DNA from: Chryseobacterium gleum
Lineage (GTDB): Bacteria > Bacteroidota > Bacteroidia > Flavobacteriales > Schleiferiaceae
Assembly (NCBI GenBank): GCA_945883565.1
Contig: CAMCXO010000014.1
Coordinates: 1-63,322 of the forward strand
Reading direction: 5' to 3'
DNA: 63,322 nucleotides
Shown here: positions 7,991 to 17,038 of the stretch, piece after piece
Layout of the letters: each line of letters opens with the position of its first letter
Position numbering within the stretch: the stretch's first letter is position 1
Position numbers and translations under genes: made by a program
The notes under the pieces: generated by a model
Database searches by the model: none
Told to the model about the DNA's origin: nothing
What the model saw: only the letters and a program-made list of their open reading frames with translations

Positions 7991-9478
7991 ATGCTTACCC
8001 CACGTATAAAACAAGCTTTTGAAACAGCCTTAAGGCTTGAAAAAAACGCCCAAACTAAGCGGTATCAACTACTTTATGAGGTAATTAAGGATTGTATTAA
8101 AGTAAAGGAATTGCCGGAAGGCGAGCGCTTGCCCAGTTCACGAAAGCTGGCGTTGGATTTAAAGTTGTCGCGCAGTACGGTGGTGAAAAGTTACGAAATG
8201 TTGTTGGCCGAGGGGTTCCTAGAGTCCAAGGTGGGCTCTGGCAATACCATAATAAACCCTTTAGAGGCTTCGGTACGGAAAACAAAGCCCAATTTATCGC
8301 CCGAAAGCTATCCGGAGTTGTCGAAAACCGGTCAGTCGTTTTTGTCGAATATTCATCTAATAAATGGCACCGAAGACAAGAGTATTGCGTTTAGACCCGG
8401 ACTTCCGCCTTTAGATATTTTCCCGGTGAACCCCTGGAAGAACTTAACCAATTTGTATTGGCGGCAAATACGGTCGTCGGAGTTGAGTTATGCGGCCTCA
8501 TCGGGCATGCAGGTTTTGAAGCGCAACATTGCGGCCTATTTAAATATAAGCCGAGGCATACGCTGCAGCAGCGAGCAGGTGTTTATTGTTTCGGGCTCGT
8601 TGCAATCGCTTTTTTTGTTGGGAAGCACTTTGCTTAACCATGGCGATGGGGTGGTGTTGGAGAATCCCACGTTTCCGAATGTGCACAGCATTTTTAAAAG
8701 TTTGGGCGCTCGCCTATTCCCTGTTGAATTAGATGATCAAGGTTTAAGCAGAAAGGGCTTGCCCAACGAAATGGTAAAACTTCTACACCTTACGCCCTCT
8801 TGCCATTACCCACTTGGAAAGGTTATGTCGGTTGAACGCCGCTTGGAATTGCTAAACTGGGCGGGCGAAAAGCGGGCCTTGATTATAGAAAACGATTACG
8901 AGCACGAAATAAATGGGTTTGGTAAAAAAGCATTGCCTGCCATTTTCAGCCTGGATGTTCAAGACAGAACCGTGTATTTGGGAACCTTTAACCGCTTGCT
9001 TCACCCTGCTGTGCGCATTGGCTATATGGTAGTGCCCGAGGCCATGATTGCCCCAATAGAGGCGTTCCAAAAACACTCGCACCGGTTTGTGTCGCCTTCC
9101 TTGCAATTGGTATTTAACCAGTTTATTGAAAAAAAGCTGTTGTTTAAGCATATAAAGGATGTAAGGGAAGTGGCACAGGAGCGCTATGGCATTTTTACAA
9201 ACGAGTTGAGTAAGCTTTTTGGCAAATCGCTCAGCATTATGCCCAGCGAAGCCTTTGGACTGCATGTTTTGGCGAAGCTAAATGCCTCGGGAAGCGATAA
9301 CGACTGGGTAGAATGTTTGCGCGAAAAGCAAATTACGGCCCATGCCTACAGCAAGTGTTTTGTAGGCGATGTGAAGCAAAACGGACTCATATTCGGCTAC
9401 TCGAGTGTAAGACCGCCCTTAATGAAAACCAAACTTCAACAAATGAAAAAGGCCCTGGAATCGGGAGGATATTTATGA
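7991..9478 (+). CDS. MocR-type regulator (GntR HTH + aminotransferase-like domain)
   Basis: About 495 residues from the ATG at 7991; a GTG at 7961 would add 10. The N-terminal winged helix is GntR-like (LPSSRKLALDLKLSRSTVVK), and the C-terminal domain is a fold-type-I aminotransferase with expected landmarks such as TPSCHYPLGKVMSVERR and ENDYEHEI. Where the PLP Schiff-base lysine is expected (family GTFSKxLxPxxRLGY) the sequence is GTFNRLLHPAVRIGY, so Lys is replaced by Arg335. The protein may therefore sense a ligand without covalent PLP. The gene overlaps the next by 4 nt and probably regulates its own operon and neighbouring operons. Confidence 0.9.
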   Translation: MLTPRIKQAFETALRLEKNAQTKRYQLLYEVIKDCIKVKELPEGERLPSSRKLALDLKLSRSTVVKSYEMLLAEGFLESKVGSGNTIINPLEASVRKTKPNLSPESYPELSKTGQSFLSNIHLINGTEDKSIAFRPGLPPLDIFPVNPWKNLTNLYWRQIRSSELSYAASSGMQVLKRNIAAYLNISRGIRCSSEQVFIVSGSLQSLFLLGSTLLNHGDGVVLENPTFPNVHSIFKSLGARLFPVELDDQGLSRKGLPNEMVKLLHLTPSCHYPLGKVMSVERRLELLNWAGEKRALIIENDYEHEINGFGKKALPAIFSLDVQDRTVYLGTFNRLLHPAVRIGYMVVPEAMIAPIEAFQKHSHRFVSPSLQLVFNQFIEKKLLFKHIKDVREVAQERYGIFTNELSKLFGKSLSIMPSEAFGLHVLAKLNASGSDNDWVECLREKQITAHAYSKCFVGDVKQNGLIFGYSSVRPPLMKTKLQQMKKALESGGYL

Positions 9479-10392
9479 GAACCCTGATGTGGTACCTAAT
9501 GGCCATTTTGGGCCTCACTTCTTGTTATAAAAACACAACGCCTGTGGCAGAAACCGGCGATTTAAAGGTTTATGGCACGGGCCAATATGCGTTTGACCTT
9601 CCTCAGGGATTTGCATCTACCGCCATGCAGGTGTTTTACCATATTCCAGAAGGGGCCGATGGGAATAGTCCGGTTTTAATGGTTTTTCACGGCAATTTGC
9701 GCGATGCAAGAGAAAGCCGAAATGAAATGATTAACATGGCCAATCAAAAAAAGTGTGTGCTGTTGGTGCCCGAATTCTCCGAAATGGCCTTTCCGGGCAA
9801 CAATGAGTACCACTTAGGAGGGGTGTTTGACGATGGAGAAAACCCAACTGCCGGCGAATTGCGTTCCTCAAACCGGTGGACCTTTTCGTTGGTTAAACCT
9901 CTGTTTGAAGAAGCCAAAACCCGCTTTGGGTATGTAGCACTTAAGTTCGATGCCTTTGGGCATTCGGCCGGTGCGCAGTTTTTGCACCGCTTATTGTATT
10001 TTGAAAGCCAATTACCCCTTAACAGGGCTTTTGCCAATGCCTCTGGCTGGTATACATTGCCTTCTGTGGCCATTGATTACCCTTACGGTTTGAGGCAAAC
10101 GGGTTTAAATGAAGCTCAAACCCTTGAACGCGTATTCGGACACTCGGTACACATAACCGTTGGAGCCTTGGACAACGACCCCAATGCCCCGGCATTGAGG
10201 CGAAATGCCGAAGCTGATGTTCAAGGTACTAACCGACGAGACAGGGCTCAGTATTTTTATCAATACAGTGCTGGCCAAGCCAATGCTCTTGGGTTGCCCT
10301 TTAGTAGTTGGACGTTTTCGGTGATTCCGGGCATAGGACACGATTTTGTACCAGCCGCCCAATATGCCATAAATACTTTATATCCCCAATGA
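9475..10392 (+). CDS. alpha/beta-hydrolase lipoprotein
   Basis: 305 residues from ATG 9475, which overlaps the MocR stop as ATGA; a longer upstream frame exists but this start gives a proper lipoprotein signal (lipobox LTSC, Cys17). The hydrolase core has a nucleophile elbow, GHSAG, and a C-terminal GIGHDF likely carrying the catalytic His. The layout resembles secreted esterases and PHB-depolymerase-like enzymes. It probably sits on the periplasmic or outer face of a membrane and cleaves an ester or amide before uptake by the transporter encoded next. Exact substrate not predictable. Confidence 0.8.
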   Translation: MRTLMWYLMAILGLTSCYKNTTPVAETGDLKVYGTGQYAFDLPQGFASTAMQVFYHIPEGADGNSPVLMVFHGNLRDARESRNEMINMANQKKCVLLVPEFSEMAFPGNNEYHLGGVFDDGENPTAGELRSSNRWTFSLVKPLFEEAKTRFGYVALKFDAFGHSAGAQFLHRLLYFESQLPLNRAFANASGWYTLPSVAIDYPYGLRQTGLNEAQTLERVFGHSVHITVGALDNDPNAPALRRNAEADVQGTNRRDRAQYFYQYSAGQANALGLPFSSWTFSVIPGIGHDFVPAAQYAINTLYPQ

Positions 10393-11819
10393 ATGGACGT
10401 TTGAAACAAGCCTTGTCGCTGTGGGCAGGCCCAGTGCTTTTTGCGCTTATTTTTATGGGTTCGAAGAGCTTTATTCCCGATTACGAAGCCCGGGCCATGT
10501 TGGCCATTACCCTTTGGATGGCTGTTTGGTGGATTAGCGAATGTGTGCCCATTTCGGCCACGGCCCTCCTGCCTTTGGTGCTTATGCCTTTAAGCGGAGT
10601 ATTGCCCTTGGGCGAATTGGCAGCGGCTTATGGCCACAAATACATCTTTTTGTTTTTAGGCGGGTTTTTGCTGGCGTTGGCCATCGAAAAGTGGCGTTTG
10701 CACTGGCGAATGGCGCTACACCTCATTTTGTTGATGGGCAATTCACCCCGTAAGGTGCTAATGGGTTTTATGCTTACTACTGCCATTTTAAGCATGTGGA
10801 TTTCTAATACAGCCACAGCCATCATGATGTTGCCCATGGCGGTAGCCGTTGGAAAAAGGTATGAACAAAGCCAGGGAGGCGAAGGAAATATGGCGGGGTT
10901 TCAAAAAGCGTTAATGCTGGGCATTGCTTACAGCGCATCTATAGGCGGAATGGCCACCTTAATAGGTTCGCCCCCAAATCTTATTCTGGCCGGAATGCTC
11001 GAAAAAACCTACGGCATTGAAATGGGCTTTTTAACTTGGTTGGGCTTCGGTTTGCCGGTGGCGGTTTTGCTTATGGCCATTTTGATGTTTCTTTTGGTAA
11101 AAACAATGGGCAAGGTACCCGAAACAACAGCCAGCGATGAACTGAAATTGGAACTTCAAAAACTAGGACCTATAGACCCCAACGAATGGCGAGTTATAGG
11201 GGTTTTTGGGTTAACGGCATTGGCTTGGATGGTTCAATCGTTTGCCATAAAACCTTGGTTGCCCGGTATAGACGATACTGTTATCGCCATGATTTCAGGC
11301 ATTGCCCTGTTTGTTATTCCGGCTTCTAACCAAAGCGGCCGTCTATTGGAGTGGCGCGAAGCGGAGGGCCTTCCCTGGGGTGTATTGTTGCTTTTTGGTG
11401 GTGGCATTGCTTTGGCCATGGGTTTTGAGAAAACCCAAGTTGCGGCCAATTGGGCTCAACAACTGCAAAGTTTGAATATGCCACATCCTTTTTTGGTGAT
11501 GTTGCTGGTTATTGCGGCCATTAATTTTTTAACCGAAATCACCTCCAACTTAGCCACTACTGCGGTGATGCTGCCGGTATTGGCGCCATTTGCAAAAGCA
11601 TTGGGAATACCTGAAGTATCGCTTTTACTGGCAGCTACTTTTTCTGCCTCATGTGCTTTTATGTTGCCGGTTGGTACGCCGCCCAATGCCATTGTATTTG
11701 CCTCTGGCAAACTGAATATGCGCGATATGGTAAAAACCGGTATTTGGATGAACCTGCTTTCTATTGCGGTTCTAACCATTTTGGCCTGGTTTGTTTTTGG
11801 AAAGATTCCTTTGATCTAG
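10389..11819 (+). CDS. DASS (SLC13) family sodium/dicarboxylate symporter
   Basis: 476 residues from ATG 10389, which overlaps the previous stop by 4 nt. It is a multi-spanning inner-membrane protein. Both characteristic SNT-type motifs are present: SNTATAIMMLP in the first half and TSNLATTAVMLPVL in the second. GSPPNLI and GTPPNAIVFA mark the paired re-entrant hairpins. Members import di- and tricarboxylates or sulfate with sodium. The gene context (isoaspartyl dipeptidase, DcuC) favours C4-dicarboxylates or aspartate-like substrates. Its stop lies only 5 nt from the stop of the convergent porin gene, with no terminator between. Confidence 0.92.
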   Translation: MNGRLKQALSLWAGPVLFALIFMGSKSFIPDYEARAMLAITLWMAVWWISECVPISATALLPLVLMPLSGVLPLGELAAAYGHKYIFLFLGGFLLALAIEKWRLHWRMALHLILLMGNSPRKVLMGFMLTTAILSMWISNTATAIMMLPMAVAVGKRYEQSQGGEGNMAGFQKALMLGIAYSASIGGMATLIGSPPNLILAGMLEKTYGIEMGFLTWLGFGLPVAVLLMAILMFLLVKTMGKVPETTASDELKLELQKLGPIDPNEWRVIGVFGLTALAWMVQSFAIKPWLPGIDDTVIAMISGIALFVIPASNQSGRLLEWREAEGLPWGVLLLFGGGIALAMGFEKTQVAANWAQQLQSLNMPHPFLVMLLVIAAINFLTEITSNLATTAVMLPVLAPFAKALGIPEVSLLLAATFSASCAFMLPVGTPPNAIVFASGKLNMRDMVKTGIWMNLLSIAVLTILAWFVFGKIPLI

Positions 11820-11824
11820 AACAA

Positions 11825-13024
11825 CTAGAAAATAATCTGACACAATAAACCCATTCGCAAAGTGGCTACATTATTGTTTTGAATTTGACCGGCACTAAGC
11901 TGAAATTTAAGCCCTTGTTTGTTGAAGTAGTGGGTAAATCCAAGGTCGAATGCGCTGAAATCGTTTACCAAAGAGGTGGTTTGTTCAAACTCGCGTGCAA
12001 TTTGACTATAACGCACATCCAACCCCCAACGGCCACCATAGGTATAAGATAGGGTCGAATTAAAGCCACTGCCAAGGTGGTAGTATCCACTAATTTGTTC
12101 GGGCAAAAGTGGCTGCAAGGCAAAGGCATCGGTGTATAAATTATCTAAACCCGAAGCCGTTCCCAAACCGTATTCGCCCAAAAAGGCCCAACCTTTGTAC
12201 TTAAACATAACATCGCCAAACAATTTTCGGTAATTGGCGTACTGCAGAACACCGCTTTGATTATACAATTCTACGCCTCCATGGCCTTCGCCAACTTCTT
12301 GACTGGCGCCGTTGTTTAAACTGCCTGCAACGCCTAAAACCAGCTTTGGCTTTTCTTCAAATTCCAAATCGGCCAATTGCTCATCGTTATAGGGTTTAAA
12401 ATCGCCCAAAGGAAAGATGTCTAAACGGGCAGCGTACTTTAATCCACCTAAATCGTTGTCGCGGGCATCTACTCCAAACGAATTGCGACCATCGCCCGAG
12501 GCCACCATGGCATAAAGCGACCAACGGCTTTTGCCGATGTATTTTTTTAAGTGAAGGTTTAAGCCGAATTCTCGTCCTGTTCTGCTGTAAGTTTCGCTCA
12601 GGGCGCTTCGCGAAGCAAAAGACAAATGGTCTTCAAGAAAGAGCATTTCGCGGTTATTGGCCGGCGACAGCATTTGTCCGGCTTTAACTTCTACACCCTC
12701 CCAAGGTTTATAGGCCAGCCAAGCATCGAGCAGGGCGTCGGGATCTGAAAAATCGGCCAGAAACATAAAGCTCAGTTTTTGTGGTTTCGATTTTCCTTTT
12801 ATACGGAAGAAACTCCTTCGGCTTCTAAACCAGCTTTGTGCATCGGCCCCATCGGGTTTTTCTACATAAATTTCGGGTTGAAGACTGCCACCAATATTAA
12901 AAGCGTAGTCGCCATTGTTTAATTCGAAGCCAAAACCCTGACCTACTTCATATGTGGCTTGGTTTTGTGCGTGGCCATTGGATAGGAGGAATCCCAACAC
13001 CAGAATAAGCCCTGTTTTTTTCAT
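11825..13024 (-). CDS. OprP/OprO-like porin
   Basis: 399 residues with signal peptide (MKKTGLILVLGFLLSNGHAQ). The rest consists of alternating beta strands ending in Phe (LLCQIIF), as expected for an outer-membrane barrel. Segments such as FRSRRSFFRIKGK, LADFSD and VKAGQMLSPANNREM match the phosphate-selective porin O/P family. Its start overlaps the M14 gene stop by 4 nt, and it is the last gene of the operon. A homologous porin gene (14562) lies on the other side of the peptidase gene, so the operon carries two related channels. The substrate is inferred to be anionic peptides or dicarboxylates rather than phosphate. Confidence 0.85.
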   Translation of the reverse strand: MKKTGLILVLGFLLSNGHAQNQATYEVGQGFGFELNNGDYAFNIGGSLQPEIYVEKPDGADAQSWFRSRRSFFRIKGKSKPQKLSFMFLADFSDPDALLDAWLAYKPWEGVEVKAGQMLSPANNREMLFLEDHLSFASRSALSETYSRTGREFGLNLHLKKYIGKSRWSLYAMVASGDGRNSFGVDARDNDLGGLKYAARLDIFPLGDFKPYNDEQLADLEFEEKPKLVLGVAGSLNNGASQEVGEGHGGVELYNQSGVLQYANYRKLFGDVMFKYKGWAFLGEYGLGTASGLDNLYTDAFALQPLLPEQISGYYHLGSGFNSTLSYTYGGRWGLDVRYSQIAREFEQTTSLVNDFSAFDLGFTHYFNKQGLKFQLSAGQIQNNNVATLRMGLLCQIIF

Positions 13025-14565
13025 CGGAAATCAGCGTTTGTTGTTTGTTGAATCCGGTAAATGGGGAGTTCCATACCGGTTTTGAGGGCAATTTGCCCTA
13101 GTTTAATAAAGCCACTGCCAGCCTCGGGTTCGAGCAATTCGGCTACCAATCCGGAGCGCAATTGCTTCATGCTAACCCAATAATCGCCGGCTTCAAATAC
13201 CATTTCTATGGGCTCCAGTTCAACCTTTACGTTTTGCCGTTTTACACCTTCCCAATCGAAGGGTTCGGTGCTTATATTTTCCACCACAAAACGTTCGGCT
13301 TTACAGTTAAGAGCCGATTTAATGGGTTGAAGTTCTACCCCCAATATTTGCATTTTTTCGATGAGCGCCTGCTGCGAAGCTTTGATAACATAAGCCATTG
13401 GGCAAGATCGCTTGAGTTTTGGGGATGAAAAAAAAGCGTCGCGCAAGGGCACTAAAACCCGGGTTGTATCGGCTTTGGCAATGTCGATAACCTTAATATA
13501 AGTATCTATGGTTTTGCGTTCGCTGCTTACCACCACTTCTTGACGCACTTGTTGCTGGGCATTTTTTAAAGTGCTCCGCAGCAAGCGCTTTTGTTGAACC
13601 GCTTGTTGAATATAACTTAAAGCCACTGCATAACTTGAATGTACCCGGCGCTTAAATCCGTTTCGACCCAAACCTACCCCTCGAATTTCGACCAATGTGC
13701 TTACACAATTGTTTAGTGCATGATGGCTGGCACTTGAGCGCGGGTGCACCGACCCTTGGTTAATAACCAAAGCCCCTGCTTCTTTGTCGGACGTAAAATA
13801 GTCGTGGTGGGTGTACCCCAAAGTGTCGAGGCTTTTTCGGGCCTGGTTTACAAAAACATCGCGGGTAAAATACCGAAGGTTTTCGGGAACGTTTAAGTTG
13901 CCTGAAAACAAAAAACACACATCGTAAAAGCCGGCCAGACCTTGCTCGCCCATGCGCAAATAATCGCGTCTATAGGGTCGGTATTCGTGCATATCTAGGG
14001 CCACTTCAGGGGCGAAATCGGTAAAGGCTTTTTTCCAATATCGGGTTTCGGGTGCCAGCAATTTGGTTTGATCGCGGTTTAAATCGAGGCCATTGGCGGC
14101 ATGTCGTTCTTGTGCTTCAAAGCCATCAACATTGGCCATGGGCATAAAAGCGATATAGGCGTTTTCTAATAAGTGGCGATAGCGCGGGAGGTTTAGCATT
14201 TGAATAAGATGCAGGATACTTTCGGTACCTGCGGGTTCATCACCATGCAAGCCGCCCATTATCCAAATGCGAACCGAAGCGGTATCGGGATTGCCGAGAT
14301 AGGCTACCACCATTGGTTTCCCCTTTTGGCTGTGACCGACCGAATCGATTTTCCAAACTAATCCCTTTGGAGCATCAAAGAAGTTTAAAAAAGACATCAT
14401 TTCGGCATGGGTGGTAAATCCCTTTTCTTTTTGAAAAGCCGGGGTATTAAAATCAATTTGAGGATCGGCATAAAACCGTTTGCTAACCGCAGCCGGTTCC
14501 GGATTCATCAAGCTGTTGCAAGCAAGCAAGGTGGCCAAAGCCAAAAAGGCAATTAAACGTTTCAA
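13021..14565 (-). CDS. M14 family zinc carboxypeptidase lipoprotein
   Basis: 514 residues with lipobox LLAC near residue 16, so probably a periplasmic or outer-membrane lipoprotein. The M14 active site is intact: zinc ligands in GGLHGDEPAG (HxxE) and LDMHEY, the substrate-binding NRD in GLDLNRDQ, and the catalytic Glu in TLVEIRG. The C-terminal ~180 residues are an accessory beta domain. It should remove C-terminal residues from peptides. It sits between two porin genes with 4-nt overlaps on both sides, which suggests a peptide-trimming step coupled to outer-membrane uptake. Confidence 0.9.
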   Translation of the reverse strand: MKRLIAFLALATLLACNSLMNPEPAAVSKRFYADPQIDFNTPAFQKEKGFTTHAEMMSFLNFFDAPKGLVWKIDSVGHSQKGKPMVVAYLGNPDTASVRIWIMGGLHGDEPAGTESILHLIQMLNLPRYRHLLENAYIAFMPMANVDGFEAQERHAANGLDLNRDQTKLLAPETRYWKKAFTDFAPEVALDMHEYRPYRRDYLRMGEQGLAGFYDVCFLFSGNLNVPENLRYFTRDVFVNQARKSLDTLGYTHHDYFTSDKEAGALVINQGSVHPRSSASHHALNNCVSTLVEIRGVGLGRNGFKRRVHSSYAVALSYIQQAVQQKRLLRSTLKNAQQQVRQEVVVSSERKTIDTYIKVIDIAKADTTRVLVPLRDAFFSSPKLKRSCPMAYVIKASQQALIEKMQILGVELQPIKSALNCKAERFVVENISTEPFDWEGVKRQNVKVELEPIEMVFEAGDYWVSMKQLRSGLVAELLEPEAGSGFIKLGQIALKTGMELPIYRIQQTTNADFR

Positions 14566-15866
14566 AATGCGTAGGTCATCATTAAAGTGGCCAGTGATTC
14601 TCGGCCGTTAAAGGCATTGCCGGCTACATCTCTCGAATTGGGCCCAACTTCTATCCAGGTGTAATCGGCCTGAATGCGGAAGCTGTAGTTGCGATCGAAA
14701 TATTTGCCAATTCCTAAAGTGTAGTAGCGAGGCCGGTTATAAAACAGGGTGTTGTTTAAAAAGGAGTCGAATTCTGGATTAATCTCGGTAATTCGGGCGT
14801 CTACGCTCCATCTTGAAGGCAATACATAACCGGCTTGAACATTCCAGCCGCTGCCAACCATCATACGGCCTTTTACATAGCGTTCTACATTTTGACTGCC
14901 ATCTACTTCAAACTCGGTGCTGGTGCTGCCATCTACCCGAACGCGCTGATAAATGCTCGAGGGCACACTAGCCGTGGCCTTCACCCATTCTGCATACAGG
15001 CTGAAACCTCTAAACTTGAAGAGCATGTCGAACCCGAATTTGGTGTAGTCCGGAAGGGCATATTCGCCGTTTTGATCGAGATATAGGATAGTTCCACTTT
15101 CGCGGCCACGGCGGCTGCTTACCCCTTGATTGAGGCTATAGTATCCACCCATCACCAGTTTTGGCGTGCGTTCGCCTACCAAATCGGCTTGCCTGAATTG
15201 ACCGAAAGCACTAAACAAGCCGAAGGGCAAATAGTCTATACGTCCGCCATATTTAAATCCACCAATATTGGCGGGTTTTAAACCGGCCCCATCCCCATCT
15301 GTAAAAGCCAAAGATGGCCTCAGATAGTGGCTTCCGTTAAGTCTAAAATTGCCATCTATGAAAATGCCCACTTCGCGAATGGTGGCGAAGGCAGAGGTTA
15401 ATCGGCTTCGTTCTGTAAATTGTAGCGTTTGAGAGCCCATTCGGAGCTCGCGGTTATCGGTAGGGGTGGTAAGTTGCCCAATGGTGATTTTAATTTTGTC
15501 ATTGGGTTTATAAGCAATAAAGGCATCTAAAAGGTATTGATTGGTTTGTTCGGCGTCTTCTGAGTTTCCGGCTAAATCGAGGTTTAAGCGGTATTCGAAT
15601 CGGCCTTGAAGCACATCGCCCGACAGCCGCAATCGCAAGCGGCGCATTCTAAAACGGTTATAACCATAGTTCGCGCTATCGGTATCATAAAACCGACTTT
15701 GCACATAAGGTTGAATATAACCCCTCACATTGAAACTGGAAATGCTGTTTCCGTAACTTATGCCTTCTCCTTGCGTATAGGCAGATAGTTCGTTGTTTTG
15801 GCCTAAGAGTGGGGTCCAAACCACACAAGTAATAAGGCTTAAAACCAATAGGATATTTGCTTTCAT
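14562..15866 (-). CDS. OprP/OprO-like porin
   Basis: 434 residues, signal peptide ending near LLGQ, beta-barrel pattern and terminal aromatic residue (MMTYAF). Motifs such as RFRMRRLRLRLSGDVL, NLDLAGN and ITIGQLTTPTDNREL match the second porin of the operon, but the two are clearly diverged, so the pair is not a recent duplicate. It overlaps its neighbours by 4 nt on each side. It probably admits small acidic solutes or peptides across the outer membrane. Confidence 0.85.
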   Translation of the reverse strand: MKANILLVLSLITCVVWTPLLGQNNELSAYTQGEGISYGNSISSFNVRGYIQPYVQSRFYDTDSANYGYNRFRMRRLRLRLSGDVLQGRFEYRLNLDLAGNSEDAEQTNQYLLDAFIAYKPNDKIKITIGQLTTPTDNRELRMGSQTLQFTERSRLTSAFATIREVGIFIDGNFRLNGSHYLRPSLAFTDGDGAGLKPANIGGFKYGGRIDYLPFGLFSAFGQFRQADLVGERTPKLVMGGYYSLNQGVSSRRGRESGTILYLDQNGEYALPDYTKFGFDMLFKFRGFSLYAEWVKATASVPSSIYQRVRVDGSTSTEFEVDGSQNVERYVKGRMMVGSGWNVQAGYVLPSRWSVDARITEINPEFDSFLNNTLFYNRPRYYTLGIGKYFDRNYSFRIQADYTWIEVGPNSRDVAGNAFNGRESLATLMMTYAF

Positions 15867-17002
15867 AGGCCGTTGTACAGGCTGTTAGCGAAGAGATGGT
15901 TCAGCATAATTTGGCCATGGGCCAATACCATTTCTATTTTGAGGTCTTCGTTTAAAACCAAGAAGTCGGCATCGGCACCTACCGCCAATCGGCCTTTTTG
16001 TGTTAGTCCGAGGTTATGGGCCGGATTGCTGGTAACAGTTTGTAAAGCCATTTCAAGAGGCAAACCCCCTCTTTGGTACAATTCCACAAACTGTTCGTAA
16101 TTAGCCGTTATAGGGGCTGGACGCCAACCTATCACTTCCTTTTTCTCGTTTAATCTGTCAAGCCCGGCATAACCATCGGTAGAGAAGGTCATTTTGTTCA
16201 TCTCAACCCCTTGATTGAGGGCGTAAATCACCATCTCCCAAGGTTCTGTATATTTAGATGCGCCAGTGGTAATGTCTATCATACCACCCAATTTGGCAAA
16301 AGCAATGGCTTGTTCGAACAAGGCCTGATATCGACCTACATGGGTGGGCGAAATGTTTTCAATAGGAAATTGATGCTCTTCAACCAATCGAAAAAGTTGG
16401 TCCATTCCACTTCTTAAATTGCCTAAGTGAAGGTGTAAAATGCCCTTTTTATTGGCCAGTTTTCCGCCAACGCGTACGTCGCGCAAAAGTCGAAGCAAAT
16501 CAAGGTCGGTAGGATAAGATGAGCGCACATCTGAAATAGCAATTTTGCAGCCCAGAACTTTATCAATAAACACCATATCGCTCATCACGCTTTCGGTGAT
16601 GTAGTTTGGGTCGAGGCCATAATACCCCGTGAACATATAAGCCGAAATACCAAGTTGGTCTAAGGCTTTTGTTCGCGAATACAAGGTTTTTATGCTTCGG
16701 CCCGAGCCATCGGTACCCAAGAGCCCCACCACCGTGGTTGAGCCGGTAGCCACTAAATCTTCGAGCGGTATTTCCGGATTCAAAGAGGCGAATCCGGCTT
16801 TTCCGCCGGCTCCAATAAGATGAATGTGCTGGTCAATGAAACCCGGACAAAGTTTTAGGCCTTGAAGGTCGAGTACCGTCCAACCTTTTGGGGGCTCACT
16901 GTTCACAGCCTGAATTGATAGGATTTTCCCCGCTGCCGTCCACACATCGCGCAACCCTAAAGGCTCAGGCGCATATACATCGGCGTTTTTTAATATTAGC
17001 AT
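15863..17002 (-). CDS. iadA: isoaspartyl dipeptidase (beta-aspartyl peptidase)
   Basis: 379 residues, close in length to E. coli IadA and alignable from memory over most of it. Metal site HIH in IDQHIHLIGAGG; GLLGTDG loop; the bridging carboxylated-Lys region KIAISDVRSS (E. coli KCAISDHRSA); zinc ligands in HLHLGN and PTHVGR; catalytic Asp in STDGYAG. The enzyme cleaves beta-linked Asp-X dipeptides from damaged proteins or from polymers such as cyanophycin. Cytoplasmic. It lies directly behind a DcuC transporter gene and before porin and carboxypeptidase genes, so here it probably serves catabolism rather than only repair. Confidence 0.93.
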   Translation of the reverse strand: MLILKNADVYAPEPLGLRDVWTAAGKILSIQAVNSEPPKGWTVLDLQGLKLCPGFIDQHIHLIGAGGKAGFASLNPEIPLEDLVATGSTTVVGLLGTDGSGRSIKTLYSRTKALDQLGISAYMFTGYYGLDPNYITESVMSDMVFIDKVLGCKIAISDVRSSYPTDLDLLRLLRDVRVGGKLANKKGILHLHLGNLRSGMDQLFRLVEEHQFPIENISPTHVGRYQALFEQAIAFAKLGGMIDITTGASKYTEPWEMVIYALNQGVEMNKMTFSTDGYAGLDRLNEKKEVIGWRPAPITANYEQFVELYQRGGLPLEMALQTVTSNPAHNLGLTQKGRLAVGADADFLVLNEDLKIEMVLAHGQIMLNHLFANSLYNGL

Positions 17003-17038
17003 AAGCTGGTTTTTAAGGCCTACCGAGGCCAGTTGGGC

